Made by a program: the position numbers and the translations under genes. Under the pieces are notes generated by a model. The model did not search any database, was not told where the DNA came from, and saw nothing but the letters and a program-made list of their open reading frames with translations. From Zizania palustris (taxonomy: Eukaryota; Streptophyta; Magnoliopsida; Poales; Poaceae), in NCBI GenBank assembly GCA_019279435.1, contig JAAALK010000079.1, forward strand, positions 105,071,198 to 105,135,197: DNA of 64,000 bases, given 5' to 3'. Shown here in pieces: positions 22,998 to 33,233 of the stretch. Each line of letters opens with the position of its first letter. Position 1 is the first letter of the stretch.

Positions 22998-23005
22998 TAT
23001 TTATA
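22998..23005 (-). promoter_or_regulatory. TATA box of A antisense gene
   Basis: TATAAATA on the minus strand, about 240 bp upstream of the chosen ATG and about 140 bp upstream of another ATG at 22858 whose short frame closes early. Position corresponds to the TTAAATA boxes of B, C and D. Confidence 0.55.
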
Positions 23006-23332
23006 GTCTAACTTTCCGTTTGTTACCGTTTGGGCTCTGCCCTTTCGCATTCCCGCCTGTTATTTTCCTCCGAAAATAACGCTTCGTATAACTCCGTTAG
23101 AAACAGAAACTAACGGCTATATTTTCTAAGTCTAAAAAGACTTTCCAACTTCCTGAGTCAGTTCTAAGATAGTTCGAAAAGTAATTACTTTATGACTGAT
23201 TCGAAGTTCATGTCTTCATGTATTTCGGAGATAAAACAAAATCAATAACCCCTATGATTGGTTATCTTTTCTTTCCGTATACTGCTCTCCTAACGTTACA
23301 GGTCGAACGGAGAAGCGTATTCGAGGGGCTAC
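23006..23332 (+). other. A region upstream of antisense gene, with polypurine tract
   Basis: No gene. Ends with CGAGGGGCTAC directly before the 3' LTR, the likely polypurine tract (about 23322-23330). Confidence 0.65.
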
Positions 23333-23827
23333 TGTTGGGGGAAAATATCTCATCTTCGGGGTTATTGCCAAAGCAGCATGAAGACAGCCAACCAGTTCGA
23401 AGATTGTCCGAAGGCCATCTTCGAAGGTGCTTGGAACCTGGTTCGAAGCCCGAAGACAGGCATTGGTTCGAAGTATGTCTTCGGGCCAAAGCCCTTCAAG
23501 ATCTTTTCTGCCAGCTAAGATGGAAGACTTATTTTCTATCCTATTAGATTAGTCTTTTACCATTTTAGCCCTATTAAGGAAACCGAATAGTTTCCTTAAT
23601 GTCGGTTGTAATAAAGGGGTAAATAGGTCTTTTCCTTAATGCTCAGGCCTATAAATACCCCCCATTTCATCCTGTAATGAGGACCGATTACAAGTGAATC
23701 AATACACACTTACGAACTATTCTAAGTTATTATCCTTTCGGAGGCTTAGAACAGTTTGCTTCGCAAACACTTCGTTTGTTAGTTTCTTTTCTACAGAAAC
23801 CTGTTAGCGTAATCTTTTACGCCAACA
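23333..23827 (+). repeat. A 3' LTR (495 bp)
   Basis: Identical by eye to 12203-12697, including the TATA box at 23650-23656. Followed by the duplication ACACT and then O integrase. Confidence 0.97.
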
Positions 23828-23832
23828 ACACT

Positions 23833-24685
23833 CTTAAGGAGCCAAGATCTACCTCCACAGGCAAAACGACCTCCTATCCATATACCAACTCATATGGACT
23901 GACCTTGGTAGCACCGTGCTTTGCAATCCTACAAGCCCATAGCGCCTCGGAAAACACTTCATGCCACCTCTTAGGAAACTCTTCAATTTTCTTCTTAATG
24001 AGCTTAATCACGGCTTTTTTACTAGACTCGGCCTGACCATTGGCCTGAGCATAGTTAGGTGAAGAGTTTATCAACTTAATACCATAATATTCGGCGAAGT
24101 CCCTTACTTCTCCAGAAACAAATGAACTACCTTGATCGGTAGTAAGAGTTTGAGGAATGCTGAATCTATGTATGATGTGCTTCAAGATAAAATCACGTAC
24201 CTCATTATGAGTCATGTTCTTGAGAGGTACGGCCTCGGTCCACTTAGTGAAGTAATCCGTCGCCATCAACACGAACCGATGCCCTTTTGAGGAGGGAGGG
24301 TGAATCTGGCCGATGAAGTCTAAACCCCAACCTCGAAATGGCCATGGCTTGACAATAGGATTGACCAATGAGGCAGGAGCTAACTGGATATTGCCAAACT
24401 TCTGACATGCTTCATACCCTCTATAGTACTTGAAACAATCTTCAGTCATAGTCGGCCAATAAAAACCCGCTCTTTTGAGCATCCAACTCATTTTTGGGCC
24501 GACTAATGAGTGCCACAAAGCCCTTGATGGACTTCTCCCATAGCCACCTGGGATTGCTCATGGTCTAAACACTTCAATAGTACTCCGTCGATGGTTCGGC
24601 GATACAATGTGTCATCTATCAACACGAATTTGAACGCTTGTCGCCGAACCTTCCGATCAACCCTTTGGCTAGGGTCTCTCAAATA
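23833..24685 (-). pseudogene. O integrase, zinc and catalytic part
   Basis: Minus-strand frame with WGLDFIGQIHP, LTTDQGSSFVSGEV and NYAQANGQAESSKK, which place the three acidic catalytic residues. In the zinc region the first Cys of the usual C-x2-C is Tyr (YRGYEACQKF). In-frame stops lie near 24520 and near 24686, upstream of the catalytic core. The tail is at 11821-12197, beyond element A. Confidence 0.85.
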
Positions 24686-25718
24686 CTAGACGATTGGGAT
24701 TCTCCAATCGCCATTACAGGTTTCAGAGGGTCTCGCTAGCCCACTTTCTGAAGTAATTTCTAAATTACTGACTTCGGGGTGCCCCCCGAGCCATTCCAGC
24801 TCCTGCCGAAGCCTGACCGTGGTGGCCATTCGGAGTGTGCTGGGCTGAAGTCCTCCGGAGGGTTCGGACTCTAGGGAGCCTTCTCCGTGTAGGAGGCTTC
24901 GGCCTATAGACTTCGGTGTGCCAGCTCCTTCGGTCGGCAGGGTACTCCGATCCAGGATCCTTGGCGTGCAGTGACCTTCGATGGCCAAAGGGGTTCGATC
25001 TGGAGGGTGTGCCTGCCCACCATTACTAGCTTCGGCAATGATCCCAAACACCGGCTTCTCTAATACAGAAAATTTTCCTCTCCTGACTTGGTAGCCAGAT
25101 GCTTGCTGAGCCAAATCATTAGTGACTGAATTGGCTTCTCTTGACATGTGAGAGATTTTGAAGTCATCAAAAGTAGCAACTATGTCTACACATTTATCCA
25201 AGTAACTATTCAGCAAGCCATTAAAACATTTAGCACTCTTAGCTACTTGTTGCACTACTAACAAAGAATCACCGTATGCGTGAACATGTCTAGCACCTAC
25301 AGCTTCTAGTAATTCAAGACCTAGCAATAAAGCTTCGTATTCGGCTTGGTTATTAGTGGAAGAAAATTCTAGTCGGGCCGAAGTTTCAAAGTGCATTCCA
25401 TTAGGTGATATGAGAACCACTCCAATACCTTGGCCGCTCTTGCAAGCCGAACCATCAAAATAAAGTTTCCATGGAACTACCTCAACTAGAGCAATATTGT
25501 CACTCTAGTCGACATCTATGTGATGATCAACTATAAAGTTGGCTACGACTTGGCCTTTCATCGCTCTCAGGGGTTCGTAGGCCAAAGATGTGTAAGCCCA
25601 TTTTCCGATTCTTCCACTTAGAATTGGCTTCTGTAACATGTGTTTTATAACATCGGTTTGGCAAACGACAACACATGTAGTGGGGAGAACATAATGGCGC
25701 AATTTGGTGCACGCGTAG
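24686..25718 (-). pseudogene. O RNase H region (C-terminal part)
   Basis: Continues the RT/RNase H broken at 53025. It begins LRHYVLPTTCVVVCQTDV and runs to RIGKWA, then after a TAG near 25505 the second RNase H with NNQAEYEALLLGLELL and AYGDSLLVVQQV. A linker with three TPLAIEG-like and STLPTEG-like degenerate repeats follows (25010-24880), ending at a TAG at 24686-24688. The dual RNase H layout again fits the Tat lineage. Confidence 0.82.
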
Positions 25719-25953
25719 TGTTGGGGGAGATAATCCCGATGACCGCAGGGGAGCGAGAAGGCCTGTATGGCTCTGGAGGGAATCTGCTACTGGGAGACCC
25801 GAAGCCCCATGCCGGAGAGACCTAGACCTCCGGGCAAGGAAGCCGGAGGCCTTCGGGGGCTCCGGGGCGCACCGGAGAGGTCCTCTGGGAAGGAGTGATC
25901 AGGCAGAAGCCGGAGGCCACCCTCCGGACTGAAGATGCCGGGAGGCCGCCCCC
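25719..25953 (+). repeat. C 5' LTR, first 235 bp only
   Basis: Aligns with 52373-52607 with about 10 differences, then joins directly to gag sequence (GAGCGGGCCCCCGGTGG). The rest of the LTR (about 410 bp), the PBS and the gag start are deleted. The junction lies in a C-rich stretch shared by both sides. Confidence 0.9.
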
Positions 25954-26939
25954 CGAGCGGGCCCCCGGTGGTGGCCCTCCGAACCGACTACGTCTGTTCG
26001 CAAGACCCTGAGACTGCCTCAGGAGGAAGCGGGAGCCAGGACGATGCCCTGGCTGCCGAGAACGCCCGGCTGAAAGCGGAATTAGCCCAGTGGCGCCAGG
26101 AGGCGTCGCTCCGCCCTCCTGAGCCCTCCCGTGCCATGAGGGTTGTGGCCATAGCCTTAAGCGACGATGAAGATCAAGCGGAGGAGGAAAATGCGTCTTA
26201 CAACGAGGAGTCCCCCCTGCAACCAGACCTTCAGAGGGTGCGCTTCGGCTCGAAGTTTCGCGCCGCCAAGCTTCCTGAGTACTCCGGAGATTCCGACCTC
26301 GGAGAATTCTCACGCTCGTACGCTCTGGCAATAGAGGCATCCGGGGGAAGCCGGGAAACAATGGCTAAATGCTTTCCTCTGGCTCTCGAGGGGATTGCTC
26401 TCCGGTGGTTCTGGTCGCTCCGGCCCGGAACCATCCATTCGTGGGACCAGCTGAGGAAGAAGTTCGTCAACAACTTTCAGGGGACCTTCGTGGCCCCTAT
26501 GTCCACCGGAAGTCTCTTCCAAGTGAAGCAGCAACCCGGGGAAACTCTGCGGCAATACTCCCAGCGATTCGCATACACCAAGGCCCAGATCAAGGGGCTC
26601 TCGGCTTCCTCGGTCATTGACGCAGCCCGGGAAGGTGTCACCCACCCAGGCCTCCTCGACAAGCTCCACCGGAAGCATATCTCTTCGGTGGCCCAGCTCA
26701 TGACGTACTTCGAAGAGTACGCCCGGTCCGAGGAAGGCCAGATGCGCCGACAGGCAATGATAGTCCCTGTTTGGGCCGTGGGCGCCAAGACGTATGAAGT
26801 CTCTCCGAACCTCAACCGGGGAGCCCGCCCAGCTCTTGACTTCCGCCGCCAAGATTCCGGTCGGCAGGACTCCGTCCACCGAGACTCCCGGCGGGGCCGG
26901 AAGCACCTTCGGGGGGAAGTCCTCAGCATCACCCCTTGA
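25954..26939 (+). pseudogene. C gag
   Basis: Open to TGA 26937-26939 but lacking its own start because of the 5' deletion. Shows the Gag domain KCFPLALEGIALRWFWSLRP (about 26368-26430), FQGTFVAPMSTGSLFQVKQ, and a basic stretch SRRGRKHLRGEVLSITP at the end. The downstream zinc-finger-like LYCSVHGENRSHDTDSC continues in the same frame after the stop. Confidence 0.85.
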
Positions 26940-28059
26940 GCCCCCGCCAAGCACCAGCAAACGTCCGTAGGGGGGCGCTACTCCGAGGCCAAAGCTCCGT
27001 CTCGAGCACTCTCCGGAGGGGCCACGCTTTACTGCAGCGTCCACGGCGAAAACCGGAGCCACGACACCGATTCCTGCCAGACTATCCTCGCCCTTCGGAA
27101 CGACTACCTCAAGCGGAATGCCGGCCGCGGTTCCACCGACAGGGGGAACCCGGTACCTCGCCCAGAAGCGGTCCAGGTGGTCGGGCGCCGTGATGAGCCA
27201 GAGGTCCTATGCCTGGCCCCGGAGCTCGGTCGGGCCCAGATTCCCAAGCTCGAAGACACGCCGGATCCGGGGAAACGGGTGGTCCTCCCCATATCCGGAG
27301 GAGGGGCCCTGGGAGCCCTGTCCAAGCGCCAGTGGCGAGACTACGTTCGGGAGGTCGGGCATATCGGCACGTCTAGCCTTTCCGTGCTCCCCGAGTGGTC
27401 CCACGTCCCCATAACCTTCATTGCTGAGGACGCCGCCGTAGTCAAGTTCCCGCATGCCAACCCCCTCGTCATCTCCGCAGATATCGCTGGAGTTGAGGTG
27501 CGTCGCATCCTGGTCGACGGGGGATGCTCTGCTGACATCATTTTTGTGCAGGCCTTCGATTAGCTGTGTCTCTCTCGGAAGCACCTACTGCCAGCTTCCT
27601 GTCCTCTCCAGGGCTTCACAGCCCCCCCCGCTCGACGCCCTGGGTCAAGTCACGCTAGAGGTGACCTTCGGCGATTCCCCCTCCAGCGCCGCGAGGAGAT
27701 CCTCTTCGACGTGGTGGATGCCCCGTACGCCTACAACGCCATCTTTGGGAGAGGGATGCTCAACCGCTTCGGAGCCATCGCCTACCACAACTACCTGTGC
27801 CTCAAGATGCCAACCCCAGGGGGGTGCTGTCGGTCCTAGGCGACCAGGCCACAGCCTGTCGGGTTGAGTACGGCCACTCGGTGCCGCTGGAGCCACGCCA
27901 GGTTCATAGCGTTCGCGAAGGCGCGGAAGGCGCCGACCCTTCTGGCGTCGGGGGTCCTATGCCGAAGGGGCGCCCGGTCAAGCCTCTCCCGGAGGGGGAG
28001 ATCATCGTGAAGACCTTGATCCAAGACGGGAAGGAGCGTCCGATCTAGTTCGGAGGGGC
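26940..28059 (+). pseudogene. C protease region
   Basis: The same frame as gag continues to TAG 27561-27563. The protease signature ILVDGGCSADIIFVQAFD is at about 27510-27560; Ser in the DGGS of A is Cys here. A frameshift near 27620, in a run of C, moves DVVDAPYAYNAIFGRGMLN to another frame. Confidence 0.82.
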
Positions 28060-28385
28060 TTGGATCAGGAGGTGTCGAAGCAGCTCGAAGACGTCATCCG
28101 CAACAACCTCGACATCTTCGCGAGGTCTGACGAAGATATCCCGGGCGTCGACCGCTCGATCATCGAGCACTCGCTGGCGGTCAACCCAAAGGCTTGGCCA
28201 GTGCGCCAGGGGCTCCAGAAACTCTCCGTCGAAAGGGATGAGCTAGCCAGGGCCGAGACGGAGAAGCTGCTCCGAGCGGGGGTCATCCGGGAAGTGAGTC
28301 ACACTGAGTGGTTGTCTAACCCAGTGTTTTTCCAGAAGAAAACATCTGGAAAGTGGCGTATGTGTATCGACTTCACCTCCCTCAA
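28060..28385 (+). pseudogene. C RT N-terminal part, up to insertion of D
   Basis: Reads EDVIRNNLDIFARSDEDIPGV, then GLQKLSVERDELARAETEKL and WRMCIDFTSLN, where element D starts. The frame resumes at 44339 with KACPRDPYPM. The CTCAA at 28381-28385 is repeated at 44334-44338. Confidence 0.9.
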
Positions 28386-28851
28386 TGTTGGAACGACGGA
28401 TCAGACCAACAGGTTTAGTGGAAATGTAGGAACGTAGTGTATTCAGTGCTCTTCTAGCGTGTGCCATTACAACTGTAGTTGGGCGGGTATTTATAAGGCG
28501 CCCCGTCCATAGGACCAAGCGCCTCTGGACCGCCAATGGCTACATGGCCAGACGCTGGTCAGTAGTACAGACAAAACAGACTACACACAGTACAGACAAG
28601 AAGATTCAACTCTGACGGCGTATCAGCCATGTCGGACGCTGCCTGCACCGCCCGATACGGCTCAAAGGATCATGATCCTGTCTCCCCATATACTTTTCCA
28701 GTCCTTTTCCCGCCAACACTCCCTCCGGATTCACTGCGCGGGCCGAGGGATGGCCCCCGGCATCCTTCTCCCGGAGGTTGGCCTCCTGCACTAGGCTTCG
28801 AACCCCCTAGTTGTGGGCCCCCTTCAACCGTCGGGATTATCTCCCCCAACA
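28386..28851 (-). repeat. D 3' LTR (466 bp)
   Basis: On the minus strand TGTTGGGGGAGATAATCC ... GTCGTTCCAACA, with TATAAAT near 28495. Preceded in element direction by the polypurine stretch AAGCGAGGGGCTAC (28852-28865). Differs from the 5' LTR at about 30 positions, mostly transitions, plus a 28-bp duplication present only in the 5' LTR. Confidence 0.94.
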
Positions 28852-29311
28852 GTAGCCCCTCGCTTCTTTCCTCTCGAGAGCCCTGCATTAAGAGAGGGTG
28901 GAAGCGCACATGATAATTCCGATAACTTTCATAGGGAAAACTACTTACACAGAGGTGCGGGATCCTGCTGTGACGCGGCCTTCTTTCACCGGTCCGGGGA
29001 TGCTCCGAAGCGGTCAGGTGCCGGAGGACCGGGGGGTCAAAGCCCGCTTCGAAGTATACTTCGGCAAGTTGGGAGGAGTTTGACTGAGCCCAATGGGTGC
29101 CCGCGCTCCTTTGATCACAGGGTCCCGGTCCCGAGAAGGTGGCCGAGCGTCGCCTGAAGTAGTCAATGTCACGCATGCGTAAACGGCGTCGGGGAGGCGA
29201 ACCGCTAGGAACTGGCGCGCCTGGTGCGCCGGTTGGGACTTAAATGCGGGTGCCATGCAACCGCCGCGTTCACACGCTGGACGAGCAGAAGGGAAATCGG
29301 CGGCCTTGCGC
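28852..29311 (+). other. D region between 3' LTR and antisense promoter
   Basis: Holds the polypurine tract next to the LTR; otherwise no gene or repeat seen. It is the upstream region of the antisense gene. Confidence 0.6.
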
Positions 29312-29318
29312 TTAAATA
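29312..29318 (+). promoter_or_regulatory. TATA-like box of D antisense gene
   Basis: GCTTAAATATCCCC, 115 bp before the first in-frame ATG at 29433. Matches the boxes in B and C in sequence and spacing. Confidence 0.55.
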
Positions 29319-29432
29319 TCCCCTGCAGCCCATTCTATTCTCCCTCCTTCCACTCACCGCATCCTCTCTCGCCACATTCAATAGCGCACATCTGTTTCCC
29401 GAACGCTAGCTCCTTCCTGCGTCCCCCCTGCA

Positions 29433-32323
29433 ATGGTGAAGAGCACAGCCCCAGCCATGGCGATGGACCCGCGCTTCTTGCAACGCAAGGTGGCGGCAGC
29501 GGCGGCAGCGACGGCGTTGGGTCCAGGAGAAGCACGCGACTCGCGGGAGCTCCGTCCTGCCTCAGAGCGGTTTCGGGAGCAAACCTTGGAGCTCGGTCTG
29601 TCTGTGAGCACAGACGCTTCGATCGAGCAAGTGACCAGGGCCCGCCTCGGCCCTGAGACGCCGGCAAGGAAGCCGGGCCAGGAAACGGTCCTGCAACCGC
29701 GAGAGGGCGAAGTCGTTGTCTTCGAGGCCTTCTTTGACGCGGGACTGGGGTTCCCCGCTTCGGAGCTCCTAGCTGGGGTGCTAGATGCTTTCCATCTGGA
29801 GCTTCCACAGCTATCTCCTAATGCTATGGCCCGCCTCGCCATTTTCGAGTGGGCCATGCATGCCAAAGGCTGTGAAGGGAGGGCGGAGGTCTTCGTGGAG
29901 ATGCATGAGGCCCTCTGCCAACCGAAGAAGAAGGGGGATCGGATACTAGCCTTCGGGAGCATTAACTTCCAGCTCCGGAGGAGGTACGCGGACTCCTTCC
30001 CGGCGAAGGCCATCAACAAGAGATGGTACTCCAAGTGGGTGAACCGTTGGTTCTACGTCCACGTGGGGCTCAACTCCGGCCTCACCGGGCCTCCGCGCCA
30101 CATCTGGTTCCGGAGGGAGGCGCGCGTCGGTGCTAGCGCTGGCACAATCTCCGCGAGGATCCAACTCCTTCAGATCGTCACCCGCCGACTGAGCATGCGG
30201 GACCTGGCGGAGGAGTTTGTGGCCCTCGAGATCCCTCCGCTGAAGGAAGAATGGTCGGCGTCGCTTCAGAGCAGCCGGGACAAGTCGACGTCGACAGAGC
30301 TCTCCCACCAACTTGGTAAGCTTTCGCGCCCTTTTACTTCGTTTCTTCCTTCCACGCCCGAGGAGTACCCCGGCCCTGACCCTCGAATGCAGGATCGCTT
30401 GTTGCTCGGATCCCCGAGGAGGTGGCCCACATGACGGAGCAGATTCTCGGAGCTCCTACTCCGGCCGAGCGCACTCGGCGGCTGGAGCTGGTGGGTTCCT
30501 GGGAACGCTTCAGCAGGGTGTGGGGAGCGCTCGAGCTCTCGCCCCCGCCACTTCCGGAGGGGGAGGCCCTCCGGGCCATCTCGAAGAGGAAAGTGGCCGA
30601 CCCTGACGGCGGCCTCTCCCCTCGGCGCCCCTCCAAGAAGAAGATAGCGAAGGGCCCGAGGCGGCTTTCTCCGAGTGACTCCTCCGCCTCCCACTCCGAG
30701 TGGGGGTGTTCTAGTGATGGGGCCCAAGAGGAGTCGGGGGACCCTCCAGTAGTTCCGGACCCACGCCCGGACTCCGCGGTGCCTGCGCTGGGGACTGGAC
30801 AGGAGGCGCCAACCACCGAAGTAATGCCGCCCCCCGAGATAGCCCGCCCGCGTGAGCCGGCTTCGGAGGGGGTCTCCGCAACCTCCCGGGGGAGCAGGGA
30901 GACGGACAGCTTGGACCGAGGGGGGCTGGCTGACCCGCTCGGCGGTGTCGAAGGGAGCGCCGACATAGAGGCCGAGCTCGCCGCGGCGGCGGCGGGTTCT
31001 CCGGTAAATTCGCTAGACAATCTTTTCTATTGCCCGGACTCGTCGGGGCCCGCCCATCCTTCGGGGGACCCCGCCGAGGCCGCGGATGAAGGTATGATAA
31101 CTTACCCAATCCTTTCCCGAACTGCTGGGCCCTTCTCGAACTTAGCCCTCGTTCGCTCGCGCAGGCACGTCCGCCCGGGGTGTTGATCCGGTCGCTCTGG
31201 CTCCCGAGGATGTTGCGGACGCGAGGTCCGGAGCCCCCACCAGCACAACGAGGACCTCGGGGCAGCGAGGCGGGACGAGGTCCGGAGCCTCCGAAGGGGC
31301 CTCTCCAGAGGCCATCGAAGATGCGGGGACCCGACCCCGGCCCCTTTCCAGTTCTCGGGGCGCGCGCGCTACCGTGCCCCTCTTGCGTCCCTTCTTGGCG
31401 GACAGCGATGACTTCGGGTCCAAGGTGGCTCTAGTCCACGACTACTATCTGTGCCTGCGCGAGGCTCCAGTGATAGACGAGCTGGGGCTATCAGATGGAC
31501 TGGATCTCGGTAGAGCCATCGAGACTGCAGCGGGCCAGGTATTTTCTTGGGGTGCCCTTCAATGAGCCCCTAGCCTTCCTTTCTTCGTTCTGACCATCTT
31601 ACTTGCGCACAGGTAGTCGCACTGGCGCAGGGCTCGCTGATTGCCCTGCTCTCCGAACGCCAACGCCGTGAAGCAGATGCTCTGGGGCTTGCGACCCGAG
31701 TGGACGCCGCTGAGAGGCTGGCCCGCGAGCAAGCGGCGGAGATCTAAGCTCTTTGGCTCCAGACCGCTAGGGTCGAAACACTCGAGGTCCGAGCGGCGGA
31801 GGTGGACTCCCTCAAGGCCCGCGTCGCGGAGCTGGAAGGGCTCCGGGCTCGGGCCGTGCGCGCGGACGAGCTGGAAGCGGAGGTTGATGCCCTTCGGGCC
31901 CGAGCCGCTGAGGCGAAGAGGCTTCGGTCCCGGGCCACAGAAGAGGAGCAGCTCGAGGGGGAGGTTTCCTTACTCCGGGCTCAAGTCTCGGAGGTGGACA
32001 AGCTCCGAGAGGCGGCGGCTAACGCCGAGGCCCTTGGGGCCCGAGTGGCCCAGCTGGAGCAGGCCGAGGTGGACCTTGCTGCCTGGAATGGGGAGGTAAC
32101 CGAGGCGCTTGCCGAGGCGGAGAAGACGGCGGCCGACACCGCGGCGTCCCTCCAGAGGGTGCTGGCGCGCTACGGTACCGGGTGTAGCGCGTTCGACATC
32201 GCCTTGGAGCCCCTGGTCCGCCGTGTAAAGTTTATCCAGTCCGCCGTCCGGCAAATACACCTTACCGTGTCGCAGTACGGTGAGGTGTCTGCTCGGGTGG
32301 CCGCTTATGGGATTCTCCAACAC
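29433..32323 (+). pseudogene. D antisense gene, exons 1-4, truncated by element X
   Basis: Runs opposite to D's gag-pol. Exons 29433-30315, 30393-31091, 31165-31538 and 31613-32323 (cut) with introns of 77, 73 and 74 bp, all GT-AG and in the same phases (1, 1, 0) as in A. Exon 1: MVKSTAPAMAMDPRFLQRK, LPQLSPNAMARLAIFEWAMH, FGSINFQLRRRYADSFPAKA. Exon 2: GAPTPAERTRRLELVGSWER, acidic stretches. Exon 3: VALVHDYYLCLREAPVIDEL. Exon 4: alanine-rich coiled coil (ELEAEVDALRARAAEA). One in-frame TAA at 31745-31747 and loss of the last exon make it a pseudogene; otherwise well kept. Confidence 0.85.
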
Positions 32324-33233
32324 TGACGGTGGATTGGTCCCGATCTTCCGTTAGGTAAGGATAACTTGGATTGGTGGAGAATCTCGACGTTGGCGATCCA
32401 AAGCTCTGGTCCGGCAGATTAAAACCTTGCAATCGTTACACCACTGTCTCCGTTGGTTATCAACCACGCAGGACGCGATTGACCTCGCCACGAAGGCTAA
32501 TTCCTGCAAGCGAATCCAAGAACACAAGCAAGAATAGGAAGGATACAAGTCGAATACCAAATCACAGACAAACGATGAAAAGGTGAGGTTTCACAAACGC
32601 CGATGCAGTAGCCAATCGGTCCGGTGCAAGGGGCGGGATCTAAACACACAAGTGTAGATGCAAACAAAGAAAAACCTCACCCTAAAGGCGGCTGGCGTGA
32701 GTATATAAGGTGTGGGCAGTCTGTGGAAGGCGTACAGACTTGGGCTGTGGGCTAGAAGACGTACAGACTCGGACTATGGGCCAACACGGCCCAATTCTGT
32801 CATGCAGGACTGTTTTAAACACACAGGACGGCTCGTGACTCCAAATGAGACGAAACCAACGGCAAAAGATCCGTCTTCTCCTTAGCTTTCCAAAAAGGCC
32901 AAGAAAGCGCCAATCGGACTTCGTATGATGAAGTTATGCCCATTTTAGTGTATGGTGGTCGATGTAGTCCGAACCAGCGAATTCTTGACTTCAAATCATC
33001 CGCGCGACTCCGTTTTCAACTCCAACTCTTCTATTCCATCTCCCATGTTCCTAAGAAACAAAATATCACTAGTATTCAGTAGCATCCCGTCCAAACAAAT
33101 ATTATCATAGTTGCTAAGGAAAGAATTAACCTCATGGTTCAAGCGACGGGCACGGGCGCGTGTGATTGGTCCTTGTAATTGAATTGTAGGTGGAGGCTCC
33201 ATGTGTGTATCATGTGAAGTGATGTCCTCATCA
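32324..33233 (-). repeat. X 3' LTR (910 bp)
   Basis: On the minus strand it starts TGATGAGGACATCACTTC and ends near CCACCGTCA (other copies end CCCCCATCA). Contains a TATATAA stretch at 32702-32708. Related copies are 36591-37485 and 38702-39621. Confidence 0.88.

Larger units (their letters stand above)
12203..23827 (+). mobile_element. Element A: complete, apparently intact Tat-lineage gypsy retrotransposon (11,625 bp)
   Basis: The duplication ACACT lies at 12198-12202 and 23828-23832. Two 495-bp LTRs read the same base for base by eye, with PBS at 12700, one open gag-pol frame, a 60-bp tandem array, a five-exon antisense gene and a PPT. No break was found in gag-pol. This is the youngest insertion in the window and the only one that looks able to supply its own proteins. 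The LTR differs from the B/C/D family after the first nine bases, so it is a different Tat family. Confidence 0.97.

Noticed and set aside
28386..28851. Solo LTR in C's RT
   Set aside because: The matching duplication CTCAA is at 44334, beyond a second LTR with PBS; the two LTRs bound one element.
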